Position numbers and translations under genes: made by a program. The notes below the pieces were generated by a model that saw only the letters and a list, made by a program, of their open reading frames with translations, was not told the DNA's origin and ran no database searches. Shown one piece after another: positions 8,141-14,422 of a stretch of DNA of 15,195 nucleotides (position 1 is the first letter of the stretch; the number at the start of each line of letters is the position of its first letter). This DNA comes from Dinghuibacter sp035492835 (lineage in GTDB: Bacteria; Bacteroidota; Bacteroidia; Chitinophagales; Chitinophagaceae): positions 1-15,195 of the forward strand of contig NZ_DATJIY010000207.1 in NCBI RefSeq assembly GCF_035492835.1, given 5' to 3'.

Positions 8141-9015
8141 CCGTTCTCAGCGTTCAACACCTATCTAAAAAGTACGGCTCGATCACAGCTTTAAGAGACG
8201 TGTCTTTTGAAGTCCCGGCCGGAACCGTTTTCGGCATCCTTGGTCCAAACGGTAGCGGGAAAACCACTCTTTTGGGTATCGTCCTCGATGTCCTGAAAGC
8301 GACCGGTGGCATGTTTCGGCTTTTTGGCGAAAGCCCTACGCACGTACACCGGCAAAAGATTGGCGCCCTGTTGGAGACACCCAACTTTTACCACTACCTG
8401 TCCGGCCGTAAGAACCTCGAGGTCGTCGCCAGTATAAAGGGGAAGGGCGAGGGCGACATAGAGGGCGTCCTGAAACGCGTCAACCTCTACGACCGCAGGG
8501 ATTCGGCCTTCAGCACCTATTCGCTCGGGATGAAACAGCGGCTGGCCATCGCCTCCAGCCTGCTCGGCTCCCCCGAGGTCCTCGTGCTCGACGAGCCAAC
8601 CAATGGTCTCGACCCGGTCGGTATCGCCGAAATCCGGGAATTGATCAAGTCCCTGAGCCGCGAAGGCAAGACGATCATCATGGCCAGCCACCTCCTGGAC
8701 GAAGTCGAAAAGGTATGTACCCATATGGCGCTCCTCAAAAAGGGAGAGCTCCTGACGACCGGCAAGGTCACCGATATACTGGCGCAGGGTGATATCGTCG
8801 AAGTAAAAGGAAACGCCAGGGACATACTGTCCGCGTATCCCGGTGTCACGAAGATCACGACCGAAGACGACCTCCTCCAGGTGTACTTCGATGCCACCGG
8901 CGTCTCGCTCAAAAATATCAACGAATACTGTTTTTCCAAGGGCGTCGTCCTGGAACACCTGACCCTCAAACGTAAAAGCCTCGAGGCCCGCTTCCTCGAG
9001 CTCACCCAAAACTAG
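8137..9015 (+). CDS. ABC transporter ATP-binding protein, BcrA/ABC-2 type
   Basis: 292 residues with a complete nucleotide-binding domain. Walker A is G-P-N-G-S-G-K-T at 36-43. The Q-loop region has the form G-A-L-L-E-T-P-N-F-Y around 76-85, with Glu as in the bacitracin-exporter (BcrA) subgroup. The signature is Y-S-L-G-M at 128-132, Walker B is V-L-V-L-D-E-P at 148-154, the D-loop is G-L-D-P at 157-160 and the H-loop His is residue 185. About 90 further residues form the C-terminal extension usual in single-NBD exporters of this type. The protein is cytoplasmic and would power the permease encoded 3 nt downstream. The start ATG overlaps the upstream stop by 4 nt (ATGA). BcrA-like pairs export peptide antibiotics or other toxic or lipidic compounds; the cargo here is unknown. 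Confidence 0.97.
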   Translation: MTVLSVQHLSKKYGSITALRDVSFEVPAGTVFGILGPNGSGKTTLLGIVLDVLKATGGMFRLFGESPTHVHRQKIGALLETPNFYHYLSGRKNLEVVASIKGKGEGDIEGVLKRVNLYDRRDSAFSTYSLGMKQRLAIASSLLGSPEVLVLDEPTNGLDPVGIAEIRELIKSLSREGKTIIMASHLLDEVEKVCTHMALLKKGELLTTGKVTDILAQGDIVEVKGNARDILSAYPGVTKITTEDDLLQVYFDATGVSLKNINEYCFSKGVVLEHLTLKRKSLEARFLELTQN

Positions 9016-9018
9016 GCT

Positions 9019-9816
9019 ATGCTGCAAGTACTCAAAACAGAATGGATGAAGGTCCGCAGTTACCGGACTTTCTGGATACTCACGGCGCTGTGTTTCGTGG
9101 GCATGGTGGGGCTCAATTACATTGTCTGGGACTTTCCCGTAAAAGTGAACGGCAATGCGGACAAGGCCCAAACCCAGGCCTTGCTCGGTCACCCCTATTC
9201 CTACCCGAACGTCTGGGAGACGACCTCCTGGCTATCCGGCTGGCTGCTCTTCCTGCCCGGTCTGCTCGTCATCATGCTCATCACCAACGAGTACACCTAC
9301 CGTACGCACCGGCAGAACGTCATCGACGGGTGGCCCCGCGTCGCCTTCATCAATGCAAAGCTGCTCTGGGTGGTGAGCCTGGCGGTCCTTTGCACACTCG
9401 CTTCCGCCCTGTCCGCGGTCATTTTTGGCGCCCTGGGTGACGCGCCATTTTCCACCAGCGGGATGGAATACGTGTTTTACTTTTTCCTGGAAACGCTGTC
9501 CTATCTCATGATGGCGTTGCTGTTCGGCGTTCTGTTCCGGCGTTCGGGGTTGGCAATTGCGCTGTACTTCGTATATATATTGCTCCTCAAATTCCTGCTG
9601 GCGGGCCTGATCGACTGGATGACACACGGACGGGCGGGTGACTTCGTGCCGCTGAGGGTAACGGACGAGCTGCTGCCCCTGCCCGTTTTCAGGGACCTGG
9701 CCAAACGCCCGAACCGGGAGCCCCTGCCCGTGGCGGCGTTGTTATCGGCTACCGCCGTATACCTGGGTATATTTTACGCCTGGATGCTGTACAAGTTCCG
9801 CAACGACAATCTATAA
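9019..9816 (+). CDS. ABC-2 type transporter permease (BcrB-like)
   Basis: 265 residues with about six hydrophobic helices (roughly 18-38, 72-90, 114-137, 152-174, 177-196 and 236-257). After the second helix comes N-E-Y-T-Y-R-T-H-R-Q-N-V-I-D-G-W-P-R (90-107). This corresponds to the cytoplasmic N-E-Y-x-x-x-T-x-R-x-N-x-x-x-G motif of ABC-2 permeases, thought to contact the ATPase. It starts 3 nt after the ATPase stop and clearly pairs with it; two copies of each would form the exporter in the inner membrane. The predicted outward loop after TM1 (about 39-71) is the largest extracytoplasmic segment. There is no sign of truncation. Confidence 0.93.
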   Translation: MLQVLKTEWMKVRSYRTFWILTALCFVGMVGLNYIVWDFPVKVNGNADKAQTQALLGHPYSYPNVWETTSWLSGWLLFLPGLLVIMLITNEYTYRTHRQNVIDGWPRVAFINAKLLWVVSLAVLCTLASALSAVIFGALGDAPFSTSGMEYVFYFFLETLSYLMMALLFGVLFRRSGLAIALYFVYILLLKFLLAGLIDWMTHGRAGDFVPLRVTDELLPLPVFRDLAKRPNREPLPVAALLSATAVYLGIFYAWMLYKFRNDNL

Positions 9817-9819
9817 AAT

Positions 9820-10440
9820 ATGCCTATCCAGTACTACGGCGCCCTGACCGGGAACATCTCCGCCCTCATGGACAGCGCCGCCGCCGACAAGAAAGACCCC
9901 CACGGCAAACCCCACTACATGGTGGAGGTGAACGTCAACGGCGCCCTTTACCGGGCCGCGGTGAACGTCCTGTCCGACCAAAATCCCCCCAACCTGCAGT
10001 TCCTGTGCGTCGACAATTATACTCATGCCATCCTGGCCAGCATCAAGGGCTTCACCCCGGGTCTGTTCACCCTGAAGTCAAAGGCGGGCACGGGCGCGCT
10101 CGACTATGTGCAGGAAGACCTGTTCGACTTCGATGACATGACGATCGTCGACGGGGGCACCCTCGACTCGACCCTGAACGATCGCTTCGGCCGGGCGCAG
10201 ACGGAAAACGCGACGGTCTATTTCCTGGGAAGCTGCTATATGGATACCAGCGCCGACGAGTACTTCGGTTTCAAGCCCGCCAACGGCATCCACAATATCC
10301 ATATGAACCAGGGCAGTACCGGTAGTTTTGCCAAGGAAAACGGACCCTACCAGGACGGTGGTGTTTTTATCCACTATCCATCCGACGACAGTTGGACCGC
10401 TATGTTCTTCAAATTTCAGAGCCAGCAGGTAGGTAGCTGA
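9820..10440 (+). CDS. DUF2278 family protein (YukJ-like)
   Basis: 206 residues without signal peptide or TM segment, so probably cytoplasmic. The N-terminus M-P-I-Q-Y-Y-G-A-L-T-G is followed by H-Y-M-V-E-V-N-V-N and Y-R-A-A-V-N-V. The C-terminal half has G-I-H-N-I-H-M-N-Q-G, then N-G-P-Y-Q-D-G-G-V and finally F-F-K-F-Q-S-Q-Q. These are the conserved blocks of DUF2278, represented by Bacillus YukJ. The paired His residues and the Q-D-G block suggest a conserved pocket, but no reaction is established for the family. It is the last gene of the five-gene unit, 3 nt after the permease stop. This placement suggests a role connected with the exporter or its cargo (inference). It converges on the GNAT gene with 33 nt between stops; a clear terminator hairpin was not found there. 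Confidence 0.9.
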   Translation: MPIQYYGALTGNISALMDSAAADKKDPHGKPHYMVEVNVNGALYRAAVNVLSDQNPPNLQFLCVDNYTHAILASIKGFTPGLFTLKSKAGTGALDYVQEDLFDFDDMTIVDGGTLDSTLNDRFGRAQTENATVYFLGSCYMDTSADEYFGFKPANGIHNIHMNQGSTGSFAKENGPYQDGGVFIHYPSDDSWTAMFFKFQSQQVGS

Positions 10441-10473
10441 GCCCCGCGGCGGCCCGCCCAAGCTCCCGAGGCC

Positions 10474-10899
10474 TCATATATCCCTATGAAAGTGATGCGA
10501 CGCCATAAAATACTTCTTATTGAGGTACAACCTATGCGCATCGCGCCTATGATACCCCGAATCGAGCTCCACGCACACCTTCCCTTCGGAAGCCGCCAGC
10601 GCATGGATATAATCGAGCAACGCACCCGCGTACCCGTGCCCCCGGTGACCGGGAACGGTGGATAAATCGTCGATATAGATGCCGCGCCCGGTGGACAGCT
10701 TGTGCAGGTTCCGGAACCCGGCAAACGCGACTATGGTTTCCGGCTCGATAACGGCTCCGATCATGCGATACCCTTCTTCCTCCATCTGCGCCCGCACCTG
10801 CGTCAGATAATGTTCAAAAGCAAGATGGGGCCGTAGGGCGCTGACGGCGTCCCAGGCCAGAAGAATGTCCGAATCGGTAGTCAAGTGTCTGATCGTCAT
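10474..10899 (-). CDS. GNAT family N-acetyltransferase
   Basis: 141 residues from the ATG at 10899. A longer frame back to 10962 would overlap the upstream CMD gene and add a non-family N-terminus, so it was rejected. The GNAT fold is supported by the strand I-Y-I-D-D-L-S-T-V-P followed by the acetyl-CoA pyrophosphate loop R-G-H-G-Y-A (86-91). Motif B follows, with E-L-D-S-G-Y-H-R-R-D-A-H-R-L-Y (111-125), close to the L-D-S-G...R-x-x-A-H-R-F-Y pattern of a common GNAT subgroup. It would transfer an acetyl group from acetyl-CoA to an amine; the substrate is unknown. It starts 16 nt after the CMD stop and is probably co-transcribed with it. Confidence 0.92.
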   Translation of the reverse strand: MTIRHLTTDSDILLAWDAVSALRPHLAFEHYLTQVRAQMEEEGYRMIGAVIEPETIVAFAGFRNLHKLSTGRGIYIDDLSTVPGHRGHGYAGALLDYIHALAASEGKVCVELDSGYHRRDAHRLYLNKKYFMASHHFHRDI

Positions 10900-10915
10900 A
10901 TATAAATATACCAGT

Positions 10916-11356
10916 TTATGCCGGTACCATGTGCGTGGCCACGCCAATCCGGTTCCACGCATTGATGATGATAACCATCATAATGATCGCCGCCGTTTTT
11001 GCCGCCCCAAATGCCGCAAACGCCGCGTTATAGGTTTCGTCGGAAAGACCGGATGCGCTGATCAGCGTCACCTCTTCCGTTATCGCGAGAATGATTTTCT
11101 CTTCAGCGGTGAACTGCGGCGCCTCGCGCCAGACCGAAAGAAGGTACAGCCTCTGCTCCGTCTCTCCCTGCTTCCGCGCATCCCGCGTATGCATATCGAT
11201 ACAGTAGCCGCAGCCGTTGATCTGCGACGCCCGGATACGGATCAGATCTTTGTGCAGCGGAGATACATCCTTTACGGTGTCCACGTAGGCTTCCAGGGCA
11301 TACATCGCCTTGTAGGTATTCGGGTCGGTCTCTTTTAATCTTATCCTGTTGCTCAT
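10916..11356 (-). CDS. Carboxymuconolactone decarboxylase / AhpD-like protein
   Basis: 146 residues from the ATG at 11356; an in-frame TTG two codons earlier (11362) is a weaker start. The sequence has the AhpD-type active site C-G-Y-C-x-x-x-H (C49, C52, H56) after R-A-S-Q-I-N-G, the usual position in the all-helical CMD domain. The rest fits the helical fold, ending in a hydrophobic helix and N-A-W-N-R-I-G-V-A. CxxC members act as alkylhydroperoxidase-like, thiol-dependent reductases rather than true lactone decarboxylases. The natural substrate here is unknown. It is divergent from the MocR gene and is the likely target of that regulator. A -7-like TAGTTTTG lies on the - strand at 11383 to 11376, about 20 nt before the ATG. 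Confidence 0.95.
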   Translation of the reverse strand: MSNRIRLKETDPNTYKAMYALEAYVDTVKDVSPLHKDLIRIRASQINGCGYCIDMHTRDARKQGETEQRLYLLSVWREAPQFTAEEKIILAITEEVTLISASGLSDETYNAAFAAFGAAKTAAIIMMVIIINAWNRIGVATHMVPA

Positions 11357-11375
11357 AGACAATAATTTGATGCCG

Positions 11376-11383
11376 CAAAACTA
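11376..11383 (-). promoter_or_regulatory. Putative -7 element (TAGTTTTG) of CMD-GNAT unit
   Basis: Read on the - strand the octamer is TAGTTTTG, a full match to the Bacteroidota TAnnTTTG element. It lies 20 nt upstream of the CMD ATG. No TTG is found at the expected -33 position; the first copy of the 12-bp direct repeat is nearby instead. This would fit a promoter that needs an activator (inference). Confidence 0.5.
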
Positions 11384-11405
11384 CGCGGGCCTTGGCCTAT
11401 CTTTA

Positions 11406-11440
11406 TAGTCCAGTTATACATAACAAAGTAGTCCAGTTAT
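11406..11440. promoter_or_regulatory. Tandem 12-bp direct repeat, putative MocR operator
   Basis: Two identical copies of TAGTCCAGTTAT lie at 11406-11417 and 11429-11440, with a period of 23 bp (about two helical turns). The second copy runs into the MocR start codon (ATG at 11439). The first begins directly after TATCTTTA (11398-11405), a 7 of 8 match to a + strand -7 element. MocR proteins such as GabR and PdxR are known to bind direct repeats between themselves and a divergent target. By position, binding would block the MocR gene. It would also lie roughly 40 and 62 bp upstream of a CMD transcription start predicted from TAGTTTTG. The repeat is seen; the binding is inferred. Confidence 0.65.
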
Positions 11441-12908
11441 GCTGCCGTTTTCTACCCTGATCCAGATCGACCGAGATTCCGGTATGCCGGTCTACCAGCA
11501 GGTCGCCAACCGACTGATCCAGCTGATACAGGAGGGGCGCATCCAACCTGGCGCTTTTTTGCCGGGCACCCGCGATCTCGCGGCCACCCTGCAGCTCCAT
11601 CGAAAAACGGTGGTGGCCGCCTACACCGAGCTGGAGCGCCAGGACTGGATCAGGAGCCTTCCGCGGAAGGGCGTCCAGGTATCGCCGGAACTGCCCGAGA
11701 TCAAGCCCCGCAGCTTCCGGCCGGGTGGGGGGGCGGCAGCTTACAAGGGGACGACCGGTTTTGTCTTTACCCGCCAGGCGCAGCAGCCGACACAGCTGCA
11801 GGCAAAAGGCTTCCGTCTCGTCATCAACGACGGCTTCCCCGACGTACGCGAGTCCCCGTTACCGCTGTTGATCCGGGAATGCCGGCGGCTCAGCCAGACC
11901 CGCGTCTATGCCCCGAGGCTGATGTATGGACTCGCCTCCGGCACCGAAGAGCTGAGACGTGCCCTGGCGCGGCACCTGGCCGCTTCGCGGGGGCTGAGTA
12001 TCGAGTCGGAAAACCTGATGATTACCCGGGGGGCGCAAATGAGCATCTATCTGGCTGCTGCTCTCCTGATAAAACCCGGCGATAAAGTCATCGTCGGGGC
12101 CTCCAACTACCGGTACGCCGATCTTTGTTTCCAGCAGCTGGGCGCCACGCTGATCCGCGTCCCGGTCGACGACCAGGGCATGGACGTGAACGCCGTGGCC
12201 GCCGTCTGCCGCCGGTCGAAAGTGCGGATGCTGTATGTGGTGCCCCATCACCACCATCCTACGACCGTTACGCTGTCCGCGGAACGAAGGATGCAGCTGC
12301 TCGAATTGATACGGGAAAGGAACCTCGCCGTCATCGAGGACGACTACGACTATGACTTCCATTACGCCTCCGGACCCATCCTGCCGCTGGCCAGCGGCGA
12401 CCACGGGGGTAACGTGTTGTATATCGGTTCGATGACCAAGTCGCTGGCCTTGTCCATCCGCGTCGGTTTTCTCGTCGCGCCGGCGGACTTTATCGAAGAA
12501 GCGGCGCGTCTCCGCCGCCTGATGGACCTCCGTGGCGACAACCTCATCGAAGAAGCCCTCGCCGCGCTCATCGACAGCGGTGATATAGACCGTCACCTTA
12601 AAAAATCCAATAAGCTGTTCCGGGAACGCCGGGACGTGTTTTGTGATCTGCTGGAAGAAGCGCTTGGCGGATTGATCACCTTCAAAAAACCCGATGGCGG
12701 GATGGCCGTTTGGGCGCGATTCCCCAAACGGTATTCGCTCCCGAAGCTGTCCGCCCGGGCTGCCGATCTGGGACTGCTGATCAGCGACGGGTCCTCCTAC
12801 CGGAGCCCCGAGTCCACGGAAAATGGCATGCGCCTGGGGTTTGCCTCGCTCACCCCGGCCGAAATAAAAGAGGCGATCGGCCTCTTACAGAAAGCGGCTA
12901 GTGTTTGA
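11439..12908 (+). CDS. MocR-type transcriptional regulator (GntR HTH plus PLP aminotransferase domain)
   Basis: 489 residues, the usual length for MocR proteins. Residues of about 10-75 form a GntR winged helix-turn-helix (S-G-M-P-V-Y-Q-Q-V-A start, then L-P-G-T-R-D-L-A and R-K-T-V-V-A-A-Y). After a linker of about 60 residues comes a fold-type I aminotransferase domain. Its PLP-site residues are visible: V-I-E-D-D-Y-D-Y-D around 298-306 and the Schiff-base lysine K334 in I-G-S-M-T-K-S-L. The stretch after the lysine reads A-L-S-I-R-V-G-F, lacking the Pro-Gly usually found in S-K-x-x-x-P-G-x-R. Such proteins sense PLP or an amino compound through the aminotransferase domain and control a neighbouring gene. 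The divergent CMD-GNAT pair and the repeat at the start codon make that pair the obvious target. Its 3' end overlaps the convergent DUF1444-like gene by 11 nt. Confidence 0.95.
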   Translation: MLPFSTLIQIDRDSGMPVYQQVANRLIQLIQEGRIQPGAFLPGTRDLAATLQLHRKTVVAAYTELERQDWIRSLPRKGVQVSPELPEIKPRSFRPGGGAAAYKGTTGFVFTRQAQQPTQLQAKGFRLVINDGFPDVRESPLPLLIRECRRLSQTRVYAPRLMYGLASGTEELRRALARHLAASRGLSIESENLMITRGAQMSIYLAAALLIKPGDKVIVGASNYRYADLCFQQLGATLIRVPVDDQGMDVNAVAAVCRRSKVRMLYVVPHHHHPTTVTLSAERRMQLLELIRERNLAVIEDDYDYDFHYASGPILPLASGDHGGNVLYIGSMTKSLALSIRVGFLVAPADFIEEAARLRRLMDLRGDNLIEEALAALIDSGDIDRHLKKSNKLFRERRDVFCDLLEEALGGLITFKKPDGGMAVWARFPKRYSLPKLSARAADLGLLISDGSSYRSPESTENGMRLGFASLTPAEIKEAIGLLQKAASV

Positions 12909-13575
12909 TGTGGAGTTTCCTCTCCCCGATACCTACCGTATCCACCACGGTCCATTCCAGCGTGCGCCGGTCGACGCGGAAGATATTGCGCGTCAGCAAA
13001 CGATCGCCCTTCTTGAAGTACTCGTGGACGAGGATCTTCATGTTGACGATGTTGTCCTGGTCGCGTTCGGGGCAGATGTACACCTGGTGCTTGGCCGGGA
13101 TGCTGACGATCAGGTTGTCGTCGAGCTCGCCGCAAAGCCATTCCCAAACGTGCGGCAGACAAACCGAAGCGGACTCGTGGTTACCGCCCGCGATCAACGC
13201 ATAACCGCCGAAATGCGCCTTACCCAGCTCGAAGCTGATGTCCCTGTCAAGGTTGCGGACCGCCATCTTGTGCAGCGCTTCGAGGCTCATACCCTTGGGC
13301 ATGTCCTTTTGCAGGAGGAATTCATAGCGGTCGTTTTTTTCCACCGCGTAAAAGATGCACAGGTCATCCAGCCAGAACTGGAATACCGGCATATTCTCCC
13401 CCTGGAACAACTGTTGCACGGAGTCCCGGCAGTTGTCGCGTGTAAAGGGATAAGTCACTTTGATCCAGGGAATAACGTCGTTCTTTGCCTCGTCGAAGGG
13501 CCGTAAAGGAGAGGCACTCCGGACATCACGGTTGTCAATACCGTCTTTAGTGAATAGTTTCTTAAGGTACAGCAT
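12898..13575 (-). CDS. DUF1444-like (YtpQ-like) protein
   Basis: 225 residues from the ATG at 13575; a GTG at 13584 in the same frame would add three residues. No signal peptide or TM segment is seen. The middle contains M-S-L-E-A-L-H-K-M-A-V-R-N-L, resembling the A-x-x-N-L motif of DUF1444. Next come G-G-N-H-E-S-A-S-V-C-L-P and D-N-L-I-V-S-I-P-A-K-H-Q-V-Y, in the order found in that family (E-A-S then P-x-x-D/H). The assignment is by pattern and is moderate; the function of the family is not known. A strong-looking promoter precedes it. The gene ends inside the MocR gene (11-nt convergent overlap), so read-through could give complementary 3' transcripts. Confidence 0.8.
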   Translation of the reverse strand: MLYLKKLFTKDGIDNRDVRSASPLRPFDEAKNDVIPWIKVTYPFTRDNCRDSVQQLFQGENMPVFQFWLDDLCIFYAVEKNDRYEFLLQKDMPKGMSLEALHKMAVRNLDRDISFELGKAHFGGYALIAGGNHESASVCLPHVWEWLCGELDDNLIVSIPAKHQVYICPERDQDNIVNMKILVHEYFKKGDRLLTRNIFRVDRRTLEWTVVDTVGIGERKLHIKH

Positions 13576-13600
13576 AATTTTCACGGGAATTGGATAGAAC

Positions 13601-13632
13601 CAAATATAGGACTAACCCCCCGCATCAACAAA
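13601..13632 (-). promoter_or_regulatory. Bacteroidota-type promoter of DUF1444-like gene
   Basis: On the - strand, TTTG (13632 to 13629), a 20-nt spacer and TATATTTG (13608 to 13601) match the Bacteroidota -33/-7 pattern TTTG-N19-21-TAnnTTTG exactly. The -7 element lies 25 nt before the ATG at 13575, giving a predicted leader of about 20 nt. The spacer contains a run of six G on the transcribed strand side. This is the best promoter match in the window. Confidence 0.7.
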
Positions 13633-13672
13633 TAAAACTTATGTTATATGTGTAGCACTTTGATGACGAAAT

Positions 13673-13960
13673 TCATACGCTTTCTATTATCCAGCATCGA
13701 TACTCTCCACCCTTTAACCGGTGTTTCGAAGCCTCCTGATATTCAGGACTCCGATACCAGGCTTCGGCTTCCGCCATAGTGGGGAATTCCAGCATGGTAA
13801 CACTATCGATCGCGTCGCCTTCCAGGGTGGCAAACCTGGTCCCCGAGGCTAACGGTTTCACCGCCCGCCCCACAAAACTGGCCGGTACCAAATCCTTGTA
13901 TCGGTGGAGCTCGTTCTGATCGAATGTCTTTTCGCGCGTAAAGATGACGTAGGCAGGCAT
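13673..13960 (-). CDS. DUF1330 domain protein
   Basis: 95 residues, the full length of a single DUF1330 (dimeric alpha-beta barrel type) domain. Visible family features are the N-terminal strand P-A-Y-V-I-F, A-T-L-E-G-D-A (45-50 region) and L-E-F-P-T-M-A-E-A-E-A-W-Y-R-S-P-E-Y-Q, the last being the most conserved block. The function is unknown, though the fold is shared with small monooxygenases and stress-related dimeric proteins. It stands alone: 97 nt from the next gene downstream and 96 nt from the cupin stop upstream. The leader contains an inverted repeat TGACA-N6-TGTCA (13996-14011). TTTCTTTG, a 7 of 8 match to a -7 element, lies closer to the start. Confidence 0.93.
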   Translation of the reverse strand: MPAYVIFTREKTFDQNELHRYKDLVPASFVGRAVKPLASGTRFATLEGDAIDSVTMLEFPTMAEAEAWYRSPEYQEASKHRLKGGEYRCWIIESV

Positions 13961-14056
13961 AGCGACATATTTTTTACAAAGAAAATCCCGGGTTGTGACA
14001 GCCCTATGTCAGCAGAAAACGCAAACCACAATTTCTTAACAGCCCTTTCCCGGCGC

Positions 14057-14422
14057 TCATAAGTGCTCCAGCTGATGCCTGGTCCGCTCGTTCACCAGGT
14101 TGCCGGTGTTGAGGGTCGTGGCCGGCTCAAATAGCATCACCTGGACTTCGGTCTCGGCGACCGGGCGGTGCTCGACGCCGCGCGGGATGATGATAAAGTC
14201 GCCCGCGTTCAGGGTAACCGTTTTATCCCTCATTTCCATGTTAAACCGGCCCTCGATCACCAGGAACATTTCGTCCTCGCTCTCGTGGTGGTGCCAGACG
14301 AAATCACCCTGGAATCGCACCAGCTTCACATACTGGTTGTTCAGCTCGCCGACGACCCTGGGGTTCCAGAAGTCCTTTATATGGGAGAACTTCTCCTGGA
14401 TATTGACTTTTTCGATGGTCAT
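14057..14422 (-). CDS. Cupin domain protein
   Basis: 121 residues forming one cupin barrel. Motif 1 is G39-x4-H44-x-H46-x4-E51-x6-G58, and motif 2 is G74-D-F-I-I-I-P80-R-G82-x2-H85, so all four typical metal ligands (H44, H46, E51, H85) are present. Small proteins of this type are usually annotated as cupins of unknown function; they may act as isomerases, dioxygenases or sugar-binding proteins. The N-terminal region I-Q-E-K-F-S-H-I-K-D-F-W-N-P is common to a Bacteroidota group of such cupins. Its ATG overlaps the stop of the upstream lipoprotein gene as ATGA, so the two are translationally coupled. Confidence 0.95.
   Translation of the reverse strand: MTIEKVNIQEKFSHIKDFWNPRVVGELNNQYVKLVRFQGDFVWHHHESEDEMFLVIEGRFNMEMRDKTVTLNAGDFIIIPRGVEHRPVAETEVQVMLFEPATTLNTGNLVNERTRHQLEHL

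Noticed and set aside
8137..9015. The ABC ATPase as partner of the FtsX permeases
   Set aside because: It has BcrA-type features and is fused by spacing to an ABC-2 permease on the opposite strand from the FtsX genes.
8191..9192. 333-residue open frame antisense to the ABC ATPase and permease start
   Set aside because: It spans two clear genes on the other strand and has no family features; a shadow of their codon bias.
10441..10473. Possible bidirectional terminator between DUF2278 and GNAT genes
   Set aside because: The gap is very GC-rich but contains no clean stem-loop with a T run; only a short imperfect TGAG/CTCA pairing is visible.
10900..10962. N-terminal extension of the GNAT protein
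   Set aside because: It overlaps the end of the CMD gene and adds residues not typical of GNAT; the ATG at 10899 leads straight into the first strand.
11859..12596. 245-residue open frame antisense to MocR
   Set aside because: Shadow frame with His/Gln/Arg/Gly-rich composition, opposite a conserved aminotransferase domain.
12901..13506. 201-residue open frame opposite the DUF1444-like gene
   Set aside because: The - strand product has conserved family blocks and a good promoter; the + strand frame has neither.
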